Assembly (NCBI GenBank): GCA_963779485.1
Contig: CAVZYJ010000009.1
Coordinates: 1-64,000 of the forward strand
DNA length: 64,000 nucleotides
Reading direction: 5' to 3'
Source: CAVVJA01 sp963779485
GTDB taxonomy: Bacteria; Actinomycetota; Actinomycetes; Mycobacteriales; Jatrophihabitantaceae
Part shown: one piece after another, positions 31,371-40,836 of the stretch
Numbering within the stretch: the first letter of the stretch is position 1
Layout: each line of letters starts with the position of its first letter
Made by a program: the position numbers and the translations under genes
Notes under the pieces: generated by a model
Seen by the model: the letters and a program-made list of their open reading frames with translations, nothing else
The model's database searches: none
Told to the model about the DNA's origin: nothing

Positions 31371-32588
31371 TCAATCGCTCGTGTCGTTCGGGCGCAGCAA
31401 CGAATCGAGCCAGCCGAACGATCGGGCATGGTAGAGAGCCCGAGCGCCCTGCTCGCAATGATCGTCTGCGCCCTCCGCGGCGGTGAAGTGGACCAACTCC
31501 TTCGGACACTGCAACGACGCGACGAGCTTGGGAGCCGTAGCACTGATGTCGTCGCCCTCGGCGTAGCACACCCAGGTCGGGCAGGTAATGAGCTCGGCCC
31601 GGCCGGCCAGGGTGTAGTCCGACAAGCAGTCCAGGTACGCCAGCGGAGTCCGCACGCCGTGTACCAGCAGACCGCGGCGCAACGCCCAGCCGGCGGTCGG
31701 TCGGCGCATGACGAGCCAAAGCAAAGCGGCCCCGGTGATTCGCGCCATGCGCTTGTGGGCGACGAGTCCAGCGGCCAACGGCGGGGGCAGCCGAGCGAGG
31801 AATCCCTCGGCCAGGTCGAATGATCCGCAATCAGCGACGACGGCAGCTAACCGGTGCTCGCCGCTGGCCGCCCGCGGAGCGAGGTGCGCACCGAGACTGA
31901 GGCCGATCAGAGCGATGCGCCGGGCATCGACGTCAGGACGACTCTCGGCGTGGTCGACTACTGCGCCGACTACGGTTTCCCAGTCGGGACGCATCGGCAG
32001 CCCCTGCTGGATGAGCGCGCCGCCCTGGCCGGGGCCGTCGAAGGCCAACACGTTGTAACCCCGCACAAGCGCGGCAGCGGCATTGGCAAAATACAGCTCC
32101 TCGGCCGTTCCGTCGTACCCACCGGTCAAGATCAGAGTGGCTCGTCGCCGATGGTCGTCCGCGACCCGGAAGAAATAGCCCGGCAGGGTGGTGTCTTCGA
32201 AGGGGATCGTCAGCACCTCGACCGCGGGATTAAGTAGAGCCCCAGCTCGCCGGAACATCTCCGTCTGCGCGGCGTTCGCCGCCTTCAGCCGCGGGTCCAG
32301 CGGTGGTCGCATGAGCATGAGGCCAGCGGTCCGGTAATAATTCGACGCGCGAAGGTAGGCCAACCGGGCCGACTCGACGTGTCCGGCTCGCTGTTCGTTC
32401 TCGGCCAGCTCGGCACACGATCGGGCAACCGCGACCCAGGCGTCGTGCCAGGAGCTGACATTGGTACCGGTCAGCGCACGAGCTGTGGCTAAGCATTCCC
32501 CGATGTCAGCGCCCCCGTACATCGCGGTGCCCATGGCCCGCAACAGCTGTGCGTCCAGTAGCTCGTCCTTCAGCGCGACCCGTGTCAT
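31371..32588 (-). CDS. alpha/beta hydrolase of the DUF1100/dihydropseudooxynicotine-hydrolase type
   Basis: 405 residues with a helical N-terminal region (about 1-140) and an alpha/beta hydrolase core. The nucleophile elbow is IALIGLSLGAHLAPR (Ser in GLSLG), the oxyanion region TLILTGGYDGTAEELYF, and near the end CYAEGDDIS (acid) and ADDHCEQGARALYH (His). This layout fits the 2,6-dihydropseudooxynicotine hydrolase/FrsA-like group. A GGAGG sets the start at MTRVALKDE. Substrate unknown. Confidence 0.75.
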   Translation of the reverse strand: MTRVALKDELLDAQLLRAMGTAMYGGADIGECLATARALTGTNVSSWHDAWVAVARSCAELAENEQRAGHVESARLAYLRASNYYRTAGLMLMRPPLDPRLKAANAAQTEMFRRAGALLNPAVEVLTIPFEDTTLPGYFFRVADDHRRRATLILTGGYDGTAEELYFANAAAALVRGYNVLAFDGPGQGGALIQQGLPMRPDWETVVGAVVDHAESRPDVDARRIALIGLSLGAHLAPRAASGEHRLAAVVADCGSFDLAEGFLARLPPPLAAGLVAHKRMARITGAALLWLVMRRPTAGWALRRGLLVHGVRTPLAYLDCLSDYTLAGRAELITCPTWVCYAEGDDISATAPKLVASLQCPKELVHFTAAEGADDHCEQGARALYHARSFGWLDSLLRPNDTSD

Positions 32589-32796
32589 CTCACCCTCCAG
32601 ATAGCTCACGAGGAACGCGATTCTCTCCAAAGATCAGTCGGAACGCATTGTTGCCCCGACGCGGACGGCCTCCGGCGCGTCAACCAGTGACGGATCGACG
32701 AAGCCATGCCGTACCCGTCGGAACCCGCGTACCGCCGTCCCGCCAACAGTCTGTACCCGAGGACAGGGCCTCAGCCGACCGTTGGGGCCGTCGGGC

Positions 32797-33492
32797 TCAC
32801 GACGCCGTGTTGGTAAGTGCCAGTGCGCCGAGGTCGGAGAGGATCTGGGTGCGGCGCGTGGATGGCAAACCCCCCTTGTTGAGGCTTACCGCAACCGTCC
32901 GCTGGCCGGAGGAAGCGACCAGTAGTGGAACGCTATAACCGGCGCCGGTTCCACCGACCAAGATCGTCCCTGGGTTGTCCGCGATGGTGACCTGGGCCGG
33001 CGTCGCGCCGTTCGCGACGTAGTCCGACACCGTGCTGGCGGCCCTTTTCGCAGCATCGGCCGCCGTGCCGTACAGCGCGACGTTGATCTCGATTTGTGGC
33101 GTCGCTGAGCCGCCCGGCGGGGTGGCCGGAAGGCCGTACCGGCAGTTCAAGTAGGTCAGCCGCCCGAGCGTCTTGTCGGGGACGCCCACGACGAAGGCCG
33201 TCTTGCCGCCGATCGGATATCCGGCGGTGCGCTGCACGTCATACAGCGTCAACAGCGAATAGCAGGTCCCGGAGAACTTGGTCATCGGCGTCGCCGGCTG
33301 CGTCGGGCTGGGGCTCGGCGAGGCGGAGGCCGAGGCCGAGGCCGAGGAGCTGCCGCTCGCTGCTCCGGAGGCGGTAATCGTCACCGTACGAGTGGACGAC
33401 GATGCCGGTGCCTTGGTACACGCCGCGAGCGCCGCCACCAGCAGCACGCCGATCGCGAGCAGTCGGCGGCGGCCGATGGCGCCCGCGCTCAT
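32797..33492 (-). CDS. DUF3558-like lipoprotein
   Basis: 231 residues. Signal peptide MSAGAIGRRRLLAIGVLLVA with lipobox LAAC, then a Ser/Ala/Pro linker of about 45 residues (ASASASASPSPSPTQPA) and a globular domain with two or more cysteines (SGTCYSLLTLYDV and LNCRYGLPATP) likely forming a disulfide outside the membrane. The start is chosen so that the signal peptide is normal; ORF extension upstream exists. Cell-envelope lipoprotein of unknown role. Confidence 0.7.
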   Translation of the reverse strand: MSAGAIGRRRLLAIGVLLVAALAACTKAPASSSTRTVTITASGAASGSSSASASASASPSPSPTQPATPMTKFSGTCYSLLTLYDVQRTAGYPIGGKTAFVVGVPDKTLGRLTYLNCRYGLPATPPGGSATPQIEINVALYGTAADAAKRAASTVSDYVANGATPAQVTIADNPGTILVGGTGAGYSVPLLVASSGQRTVAVSLNKGGLPSTRRTQILSDLGALALTNTAS

Positions 33493-33799
33493 CCGGCCGG
33501 AGCGGCTATCCCGACCGCCTAGCGCCCGCTCGGTCCGATCCCACATCGCCGCTCCGAGAGCCCCAATCCAAGTCACCCAACCAGCCTGACCGACCACCGA
33601 TCAATCGGTGTGGAGACACGCCACAACCTCACGGTAATGTGCCGCCGAGCTGGGCGCGGACGGATCCAGCCCGCATTTGACGTACCGCTCGAACCGGCCG
33701 GACCGCGCCTGGTGTCAATCGCCGGTTTCCGGTAGACCGATACCTGCCGGGCGCCGTCGTGGTGTCCGGCGGCAACCGGATGTAGGGAGAGGACGCGAC

Positions 33800-33967
33800 A
33801 TGCCAGATTTCGACGACATCAAGAAGATGGCCGAGGAGCACGACGACCAGGTCGACTCGGGCTTGGAGAAGGCTGGCGAGGCAGCCAAGTCGAAACTCGG
33901 CCACGATGAGCAGATCGATCAGGCCGTCGATAGGGCCCAGGACGCCACTGGTGGCGACAATCAGTAG
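33800..33967 (+). CDS. MT0933/Rv0909-type antitoxin-like small protein
   Basis: 55 residues, highly charged: MPDFDDIKKMAEEHDDQVDS then GLEKAGEAAKSKLGHDEQID. It matches the small actinobacterial family named after the Rv0909 antitoxin of the Rv0909-Rv0910 pair. GGGAGAGGA precedes the ATG. The usual partner is an SRPBCC-fold toxin; an SRPBCC gene lies 2.4 kb upstream but not adjacent, so an active pair is doubtful. It may be a stress-related small protein. Confidence 0.65.
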   Translation: MPDFDDIKKMAEEHDDQVDSGLEKAGEAAKSKLGHDEQIDQAVDRAQDATGGDNQ

Positions 33968-34116
33968 TAGCCAACCAAGGCCCTCGGTCGAAGGACGCGC
34001 CGACCGGCGCCGAGCCTAGACGACCGACGGCGCAAGCGAGTCACCCGGCAGCGTCCACCAGCACCACGCCTGCGCGGGAAGCAACGCCAAGCGGGCGAGG
34101 AGACGTGACCAGCGGC

Positions 34117-36147
34117 TCAGGCGTGTACCAACTGCTGTTGCTGCTCGCGCACTAGCTGAATGGCAATGTGGTGCAGCGTGCTCGCGACGCGTTCTCGCTG
34201 TTCGGGCTGATCGGGTAGCCACTGAGCCAGCTGCTCGAGCACCCAGTCGACGTACGCCGTCGTGATCATGTCGACTTCGGCGGTGCCGCGGTCGGTCAGC
34301 ACGAGCATGTCGCCGTCTCGGCGAAGATATCCACTCGCCGCGATGTCGTCGAAGTACGAGGTGAGCACACCCGGCGGGAGGCCGATGACAGCTTCGAGGT
34401 CGGTCTGCCGCGCGGACTGATCGATCATCGGACCATGCAGGTAGACCTGCAGCAGACCCCATGCGGTGGCCAGGTCCAGGATGCTGCTCGAGCGCTCGAG
34501 AACCTCGGCGCCGGCTGTGCGCCTCCGCAGCACGCGAGCAATGATCTTCTCGAGCTGGTCGTCTGAGTTCGGGCTCTCCGGCAGGCCGAACCCGTCGCCC
34601 GTGTCCGTGGCCACGCCACGTGCGGAGTCCCGCATCGCGACCTGAGGCAGGAGCAGCGCGAACACGAGCGCCACCACGGCAACCGGCACTGCCCAAAGAA
34701 AGACATAGTGCAATGCTTCGGCGTAAGCGTGCATGATGGGCGCTCGGCTAGCGGGCGGGAGAGCCTGTATCGCCGCAGGATTCGCGACATCAGCCGGACT
34801 GACGTGCCCAGCTTGCGCTATCGCCGCCGGGAGCAGATGGGCGAGATAGTTCGAATAAATCGCCCCGAATATCGAAGCGCCAAAGGCACTCCCCAATGTC
34901 CGGAAGAACGTGACGCCAGACGTGGCCGCTCCGAGATCGCGGTAATCAGACGTATTTTGCACGACTAACACGAGGATTTGGATGATCAGACCGATGCCCG
35001 CACCGAATATCAACATGAATAGCGATTCCTGCCACAGCGGAGTGCGGTCTGACAGCCGGGACATCAAGTACAGACCCACGGCGAGAAGTGCGCTACCCAC
35101 GATAGGAAAGGCCTTGTAGCGACCAGTGCGGCTCACGAATTGGCCACTAATGATCGCGGTCACCAGCAGCCCGGCCACTACGGGCAACGTGCGTAGTCCA
35201 GAGACAGTTGCGGAAGCGCCCCGGGCGTACTGCAAGAACACCGGAAGGAACGTGATCGATCCCATCATGGCGAAACCGACGATGAAGCTCAGAATGGCGG
35301 CGGTGGTAAAGACCCGGCTCCTGAACAGCCGCATCGGCAGGATCGGTTCAGCGGCTCGAAGCTCGACCTGGACGAATATCCCCAGGGCAACGGCAGAACC
35401 GATGAACAGTCCGATGATCGTCGGCGATCCCCAGGGATACTCAGTGCCTCCCCACGACGTCGCCAGGATCAGACCGGTCGAGCCAAGCGCGATGAACAGC
35501 ACGCCGAGATAATCGATAGCCGGACGGCTGCGCCCACGTACGCCAGGAATGGTGCGTGCGGCCATCACGAGCACGATCACGGCGATCGGCACGTTGACGT
35601 AGAACACCCAGCGCCACGACAGCTGGTCGGTGAACACTCCGCCCAGGAGCGGGCCAATCACCGTCGAGACACCGAACACCGCTCCGAATGCGCCTTGGTA
35701 TTTGCCGCGCTCACGCAGCGGAATGACCTCGCCGATCAGTGCGGTCGAGGTCACGGCAAGGCCGCCTCCACCGAGCCCCTGCACTCCGCGCATCGCGACG
35801 AGGAAGGCCAGGTTGTTCGCCAGACCGCAGAAGAGCGATCCGACGATGAAGACGACGACGCTGCACTCAAAGACCCGCTTGCGTCCGAACAGATCGCCGA
35901 ACTTGCCGGCGAGCGCCGTGGCGATCGTTTCCGCGAGCATGTAGGCCGTGACCACCCAGCTCACATGGTCACCGCCGCCCAGATCTCCGACAATCGTGGG
36001 CAGCGCGGTGGCGACGATTGTCTGATCCAGCGCCGACAGCAGCGTGCCGATCAGGACCGTCACGAAAACGAGATTCATCTGGGCGCGAGACAGGCGCGCC
36101 GGAACGGCAGCGACTCCCGCCGACGGGCGGGTCACGGCCTGACTCAT
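34117..36147 (-). CDS. DHA2-family MFS exporter with C-terminal winged-helix-like domain
   Basis: 676 residues. The first 500 form a 14-helix drug:H+ antiporter: LIGTLLSALDQTIVATALPT (motif D1), GKFGDLFGRKRVF (motif A), GAVFGVSTVIGPLLGG (motif C). Residues about 525-676 are cytoplasmic and begin EKIIARVLRRRTAG; they contain LIGLPPGVLTSYFDDIAASG-like HTH and a wing (YLRRDGDMLVLTDRGTAEVD), then a coiled C-terminus rich in Gln. The arrangement resembles a MarR/PadR-type domain fused to the transporter. It could be a dimerisation or signalling module. Substrate unknown. Confidence 0.8.
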   Translation of the reverse strand: MSQAVTRPSAGVAAVPARLSRAQMNLVFVTVLIGTLLSALDQTIVATALPTIVGDLGGGDHVSWVVTAYMLAETIATALAGKFGDLFGRKRVFECSVVVFIVGSLFCGLANNLAFLVAMRGVQGLGGGGLAVTSTALIGEVIPLRERGKYQGAFGAVFGVSTVIGPLLGGVFTDQLSWRWVFYVNVPIAVIVLVMAARTIPGVRGRSRPAIDYLGVLFIALGSTGLILATSWGGTEYPWGSPTIIGLFIGSAVALGIFVQVELRAAEPILPMRLFRSRVFTTAAILSFIVGFAMMGSITFLPVFLQYARGASATVSGLRTLPVVAGLLVTAIISGQFVSRTGRYKAFPIVGSALLAVGLYLMSRLSDRTPLWQESLFMLIFGAGIGLIIQILVLVVQNTSDYRDLGAATSGVTFFRTLGSAFGASIFGAIYSNYLAHLLPAAIAQAGHVSPADVANPAAIQALPPASRAPIMHAYAEALHYVFLWAVPVAVVALVFALLLPQVAMRDSARGVATDTGDGFGLPESPNSDDQLEKIIARVLRRRTAGAEVLERSSSILDLATAWGLLQVYLHGPMIDQSARQTDLEAVIGLPPGVLTSYFDDIAASGYLRRDGDMLVLTDRGTAEVDMITTAYVDWVLEQLAQWLPDQPEQRERVASTLHHIAIQLVREQQQQLVHA

Positions 36148-36240
36148 CGAAAGCGGACCTCCGTGGCATCGTCGCTGTCATCATGTCGCGATCCACGGCT
36201 CGGCGGCCAGATCGTGTTCGTCTTCACCTCGGAGGGGGCT

Positions 36241-37347
36241 TCACGGCTTGAGTGCGAAGAAGACAAAGCTGGCGAAGACCACCAGGTGCACGCCGGCCTG
36301 CATGAGAGTCGCGCGGCCGGGGACGACGGTGAGGATCGCGACGGCGACGGTAAGCACCAGCAGCACGATCTGAGTGGGACCCAGTCCGAGCACGATCGGT
36401 CCACTGAGCCAGATCGATGCGAACGCGATTGCCGGAACGGTCATGCCGATACTCGCCATCGCCGAGCCGAGCGCCAGGTTGAGGCTCGTCTGAACTCGGT
36501 CCCGACGGGCCGCTCGAACGGCCGCGAGCGTCTCCGGCAGCAACACCAGCAGGGCGATGACGACTCCTACTACCGACGGCGGAAACCCGGCGGCGGCGAC
36601 GCCGGACTCGATCGACGGCGACTCGACCTTGGCCAGGCCGACGACTCCGACGAGGGACACGAGCAATAGGGCAAGGCTGACCACTGTCGAGCGAACGGAC
36701 GGTGGCGGCGCGTGCTCGTCGGCCTCGTCGATGGTTGCTCCGCTCGGCGTGACGGGCAGGAAGTAGTCCCGGTGCCTGATCGTCTGGGTGAACACGAACA
36801 GCCCGTACAAGGCAGCGGACACGACCGCGGCAAAGGCCAACTGTGACCCGGAGAACTCCGGCACCGCTCGACTGGTGGTGAACGTAGGCAGCACCAGACA
36901 CAAGGTCGCCAATGCCGTCATCGTCGCCAGTGCGGCGCGCGTGCCCTCCGCGTTGAACAGCACGACATGGGTTCGCATCGTCGCGACTAACAATGACACT
37001 CCGACGATGCCCGAGCAGGTGATGATCACCGCGGAGAACACCGTGTCCCGCGCCAACGACGAGGCTTTGTCTCCCCCGGACACCATCAAGGTCACGATCA
37101 GCGCGACCTCGATGACCGTCACCGCGACGGCCAGGACCAGCGATCCGAACGGCTCGCCGACCCGATGAGCGACGACCTCGGCGTGATGGACCGCGGCTAG
37201 GACGGCGGCGGCGAGCACTATCGCCACCAGCACGACGAGCACGACCGGCAGGTCCCGGCCCCACGTGAGTGCCAGCACGATCAGCCCGAGAACGGGCGCG
37301 ATGCTCGTCCAGTCCCGATACACCGGACGCTCGGCGACGGCAGCCAC
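36241..37347 (-). CDS. Ca2+/H+ antiporter (CaCA family, ChaA-like)
   Basis: 368 residues, about 11 membrane helices. Two family repeats can be seen: GEPFGSLVLAVAVTVIEVAL (alpha-1, ion-coordinating Glu) and VIALLVLLPETLAAVRAARR followed by NLALGSAMASIGMTVPAIAF (alpha-2). An acidic loop DEADEHAPPP separates them. It exchanges calcium or another cation for protons at the cell membrane. Divergent from the MBL-fold gene; 93 bp after the start of the next leftward MFS gene's region. Confidence 0.85.
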   Translation of the reverse strand: MAAVAERPVYRDWTSIAPVLGLIVLALTWGRDLPVVLVVLVAIVLAAAVLAAVHHAEVVAHRVGEPFGSLVLAVAVTVIEVALIVTLMVSGGDKASSLARDTVFSAVIITCSGIVGVSLLVATMRTHVVLFNAEGTRAALATMTALATLCLVLPTFTTSRAVPEFSGSQLAFAAVVSAALYGLFVFTQTIRHRDYFLPVTPSGATIDEADEHAPPPSVRSTVVSLALLLVSLVGVVGLAKVESPSIESGVAAAGFPPSVVGVVIALLVLLPETLAAVRAARRDRVQTSLNLALGSAMASIGMTVPAIAFASIWLSGPIVLGLGPTQIVLLVLTVAVAILTVVPGRATLMQAGVHLVVFASFVFFALKP

Positions 37348-37424
37348 GCGCTCACCTTGCCCTACCGCCGGGCGGACGGCCCGGAGGGCTATCCGGATTC
37401 GTCGAGGGTGGCAGGCTCAGGGCC

Positions 37425-38177
37425 GTGGACGCGCTGGTCTGGGTGGGGCACGCGACGGTATGCCTCGATCTCGACGGTCAGCGCGTCCTCACCGACCCGG
37501 TGCTGCGTAACTCCGTCGGCCCCTTACGCCGGGTCGGCCCGGCTCCGCCGCACGGGGCCTACCGCGATCCGGACCTGGTGCTGATCTCGCACCTGCATCA
37601 GGACCACCTCGACCTTCCTTCGCTTCGACTGATCCACCCTGGGGTGCCCGTCGTGGCGCCCAGAGGAGCGGCTCAGCTATTGCGCCGGCGCGGCGGACGC
37701 GCCGACGTCCACGAGCTGGCGCCGGGCGAGACCGACAGGGTAGCCGGCCTCCAGGTCACCGCGACCCCGGCGCGCCACGACTCGTCCCGACCTGGCACCC
37801 GGGCGAAAGCGACGCCAGTCGGTTACCTGTTGGCGAGCTCGCGACAACGGGTGTACTTCGCCGGCGACACGGGTTGGCGGCCCGAGCTGGCTGAGCTCAC
37901 TGGGGTGACCGTGGCCCTCCTGCCGATCGGCGGCTGGGGACCGACCCTCGCTGCGGGCCATCTCGATCCACGCCAGGCGGCGCAGCTGACCGCGCTGCTG
38001 GGCCCGTCGATGGCGGTCCCGATCCACTGGGGCACGCTGTTCCTGCGCGGCGCCTGGCACCTCGCCCCGCGTCGTAGTCACCAGCCGGGTGCACTGTTCG
38101 CCCAGTGGGCCGGTCAGCTGGCGCCAGCCACCGACGTCATCGTGTCGCCGCCCGGCGTGGTGGTCCGAATGCCGTAA
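37425..38177 (+). CDS. metallo-beta-lactamase-fold hydrolase (UlaG-like)
   Basis: 250 residues. Metal ligands: HLHQDHLD (about residues 51-58) is the HxHxDH motif, then ATPARHDS (His), VYFAGDTGWRPEL (bridging Asp) and AVPIHWGTLF (last His). The fold matches the N-acyl-phosphatidylethanolamine phospholipase D/UlaG branch, so lactone or phosphoester hydrolysis is possible. GTG start at VDALVWVGHATV is chosen because the fold begins there; the ORF extends upstream. Its 3' end overlaps the convergent membrane-protein gene by 64 bp. Confidence 0.8.
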   Translation: MDALVWVGHATVCLDLDGQRVLTDPVLRNSVGPLRRVGPAPPHGAYRDPDLVLISHLHQDHLDLPSLRLIHPGVPVVAPRGAAQLLRRRGGRADVHELAPGETDRVAGLQVTATPARHDSSRPGTRAKATPVGYLLASSRQRVYFAGDTGWRPELAELTGVTVALLPIGGWGPTLAAGHLDPRQAAQLTALLGPSMAVPIHWGTLFLRGAWHLAPRRSHQPGALFAQWAGQLAPATDVIVSPPGVVVRMP

Positions 38178-39310
38178 CGAATCGCGCGGAAGTGGTCGTA
38201 CAGCGTGATGATCAGCGAGAGCAGCAAGAGGAAGAACGATGTGGTGACCCGATTGACGACGACGGCGTCCCGTAGCAGCACGATGCCCTCGAAGATCACA
38301 GAATTGATCACCACCATCAGGGCGAAGCGCGCGACAATCCATAGCGGCACCAGCCGGAGCCACTCCAGCAACTCGGTAACGCCGGCGTTGAGGACCGTGA
38401 CAACGACAACGCCGATCGCGAGTTGTCCATTGGTCGCGGTCGTCGGCAGCACGTGACCGAAGATGACGACGATCATCGCAATGAGCGCCGACTTCTCGAC
38501 CGTGGTGAGCAGCCACGTGTGACGGTCCTCAGGCCGGGTGTCAGGCTTCCGTTTCGCTTGGTGCGCGTCGACATCCAGGCAGAACCGCCAATCGGGCGCT
38601 GGCAGGTTGCGCCGGCCCCAGATCACCGCAGCGACGATGAGCACGGCCAGCGCGGTGAATAGAAGGGTCGCGATCACCGGATGAGCGGCGATCTCATCGG
38701 TCGCGTCCAGCTGGGCGATGTGGATCCACCACTCCTGAGGCAGCTTGATGAAGATCCAAATGGCGGCGGCCCCGATGATCAGCTGGCGTCGAGTGAGGCG
38801 CGTCGGCCGCCACAGCGTCCGGACACCCTCGTAGGCGATGAAGAAGTATTCGAAGGTGTTGGGGAAGATCAGCAAGGCCGGGCGCCATTGACTCAGCTCG
38901 AATATCAGGACGCCGACCAGGCGCCAGTACCACAGAAACTGTCCGATCCGGAACGCGGCCGGGTCAGGCCAGTTGCGCAGGGTCGAGGTGTAGGCGATGA
39001 CCAGGTAATAGATGTCCAGCGCCTTGTCGTAGCTCTGATAGTTGGCGAGTACCGAGGACATGTCGGCCGCCTGAAAGATCGTCTGGTCGACACCGTCGAT
39101 GACGAGGGCCAGCAGTACGGCCGGTAGCGGGAACCGCGGAATGAACAGCGGGACAATGAGCCGAGCGAGCACGACAGCCGCGAAGACCACGTGCTGCGTG
39201 GCGTCCACAGCGCTCCGTCCGCCGAGCTTGAGAGGTACCTGCGCTGAGACTAGCGATCTTCCGGCCGTGATGAGCCGTCCGCGGCCTTGGGCGCGCCCCG
39301 GTCGTAACAC
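38114..39310 (-). CDS. conserved multi-helix membrane protein, unknown function
   Basis: Up to 398 residues with about 8 membrane helices: VVFAAVVLARLIVPLF, LPAVLLALVIDGVDQTIF, LIIGAAAIWIFIKLPQEWWI, VIATLLFTALAVLIVAAVIW, SALIAMIVVIFGHVL and others. A motif IFPNTFEYFFIAYE sits in a loop. I do not recognise a family. The GTG at 39310 abuts a dispersed hairpin repeat; a later GTG at 39208 (VDATQHVVF) starts just before helix 1 and is an equally good start. Confidence 0.65.
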   Translation of the reverse strand: MLRPGRAQGRGRLITAGRSLVSAQVPLKLGGRSAVDATQHVVFAAVVLARLIVPLFIPRFPLPAVLLALVIDGVDQTIFQAADMSSVLANYQSYDKALDIYYLVIAYTSTLRNWPDPAAFRIGQFLWYWRLVGVLIFELSQWRPALLIFPNTFEYFFIAYEGVRTLWRPTRLTRRQLIIGAAAIWIFIKLPQEWWIHIAQLDATDEIAAHPVIATLLFTALAVLIVAAVIWGRRNLPAPDWRFCLDVDAHQAKRKPDTRPEDRHTWLLTTVEKSALIAMIVVIFGHVLPTTATNGQLAIGVVVVTVLNAGVTELLEWLRLVPLWIVARFALMVVINSVIFEGIVLLRDAVVVNRVTTSFFLLLLSLIITLYDHFRAIRYGIRTTTPGGDTMTSVAGAS

Positions 39311-39313
39311 CGC

Positions 39314-39364
39314 TCGTGATCTTGGACTTACAGCCCCAGAGCGACCACAAGTCCAAGATCACGA
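39314..39364. repeat. dispersed hairpin repeat, copy 2
   Basis: Perfect 16-bp arms TCGTGATCTTGGACTT (39314-39329) and AAGTCCAAGATCACGA (39349-39364) with a 19-base spacer. It lies between divergent starts, so it is not simply a terminator. Confidence 0.88.
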
Positions 39365-39462
39365 TCAACCCATCGTCCGCCGTCATCACGTAGCGCTACC
39401 CCCCGGTCGGCGAGAGGATGGCGGCACGCGCACAACCTCGACGCGGTGAGAGGTGAGTCCGC

Positions 39463-40830
39463 ATGCCCGCAGAAGCGCTCGTCATCGACGGCTGTTCGAT
39501 CGCGACGGTCGACGACCAGGACCACGAATACGCCCGCGGGCACCTCGTGATCCGTGACGGCCGGATCGATGTCGTGGCGGATGGCCCCGCCCCGGTCGTC
39601 GATGGGGCGCGTCGACTCGACGGTTCGGGTTGCCTCGCCACCCCAGGCCTGGTGAACGTGCATCACCACCTCTACCAGTGGATCACCCGCGGCTATGCGC
39701 AGGACGCCACGCTGTTCGAGTGGTTGACCACGCTCTATCCCGTCTGGCGCCACCTGGACGCGGACCTTGAATATCACGCCGCGCGCGCCGCGCTGGCGAC
39801 CCTGGCGCTGTCCGGATGCACCACGACGACCGACCACCACTACCTGTTCCCCCGCGACGGCGGCGACGTGTTCGCCGCCGAGGTCGAAGCGGCCCGGCAC
39901 ATCGGACTGCGCTTCCACCCATGTCGGGGGTCGATGGACCTCGGGCAGTCGCAGGGCGGACTCCCCCCGGACGACGTTGTCGAGGATCGGGACGCGATCC
40001 TCGCCGCGTGCGAACACGCGGTGTCGACGTACCACGACCCGGCGCCGGAGTCGATGGTGCGGGTTGCCCTGGCGCCCTGCTCACCGTTCTCCGTGACCGA
40101 TGAGCTCCTGCGCGAGTCGGCTGAGCTCGGCCGCCGCCTCGGTGTGCGGATGCACACCCACCTGGCCGAGACGGTCGACGAGGACGAGTTCTGCCAGCAG
40201 AAGTTCGGCTGCGGTCCGGTCGACTACGTCGAGCAGATGGGCTGGCTCGGCGACGACGTGTGGCTCGCGCACTGCGTTCACCTGTCGTCGAGCGACATCG
40301 CCAAGTTCGCGGCGACCGGCACCGCCGTCGCCCACTGCCCGAGCTCGAACGGCCGGCTCGGCTCGGGCATCGCCCCCATCCCCGAACTGCTCGCCAACGG
40401 CGCCCCGGTCGGGCTCGGCGTCGACGGTGTCGCGTCGAATGAGCACGGTGGGCTCGGAGGCGAGCTGCGCCAGGCTGCGCTCGCCGCGCGTTTCCGGAAG
40501 GGACCGAAGGCGCTGACCGCCCGCGAGGCACTGCGCATTGGCACGATGGGCGGCGCCCGATGCCTCGGACGCCAGGACGAGATCGGCTCCCTGCAAGCCG
40601 GCAAGCTCGCCGACCTCGCTCTGTGGCGGGTCGACGACCTCGGACACGCCGACATCGCGGACCCCGTGTGCGCGCTGGTTCTCGGGCCGCCCGCCGCCGT
40701 GCAGTTGCTGCTCGTCGGCGGCCAGGCGGTCGTCGAGGCCGATGAGCTGCGTACAGCGGACGTCGATTCCCTCGCGACGCACGCGCGAGACTCAGCTCAA
40801 GAGCTCTCCCGGCGCGCCGAGGTGGGCTGA
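39463..40830 (+). CDS. 8-oxoguanine deaminase-type amidohydrolase
   Basis: 455 residues of the TrzN/AtzB-like amidohydrolase group. Metal and catalytic motifs: HxH as H67/H69 in NVHHHLYQWITRGYAQD, HTHLAETVDEDEF, WLAHCVHLSS and GLGVDGVASNEHGGL (Asp). LFEWLTTLYPVW is characteristic of the 8-oxoguanine deaminase/hydroxydechloroatrazine branch. It would deaminate 8-oxoguanine to urate or act on a similar ring. Good site GAGAGGTGAG before the ATG. It ends 7 bp from the stop of the convergent DNA ligase gene. Confidence 0.8.
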   Translation: MPAEALVIDGCSIATVDDQDHEYARGHLVIRDGRIDVVADGPAPVVDGARRLDGSGCLATPGLVNVHHHLYQWITRGYAQDATLFEWLTTLYPVWRHLDADLEYHAARAALATLALSGCTTTTDHHYLFPRDGGDVFAAEVEAARHIGLRFHPCRGSMDLGQSQGGLPPDDVVEDRDAILAACEHAVSTYHDPAPESMVRVALAPCSPFSVTDELLRESAELGRRLGVRMHTHLAETVDEDEFCQQKFGCGPVDYVEQMGWLGDDVWLAHCVHLSSSDIAKFAATGTAVAHCPSSNGRLGSGIAPIPELLANGAPVGLGVDGVASNEHGGLGGELRQAALAARFRKGPKALTAREALRIGTMGGARCLGRQDEIGSLQAGKLADLALWRVDDLGHADIADPVCALVLGPPAAVQLLLVGGQAVVEADELRTADVDSLATHARDSAQELSRRAEVG

Positions 40831-40836
40831 ACCCAG

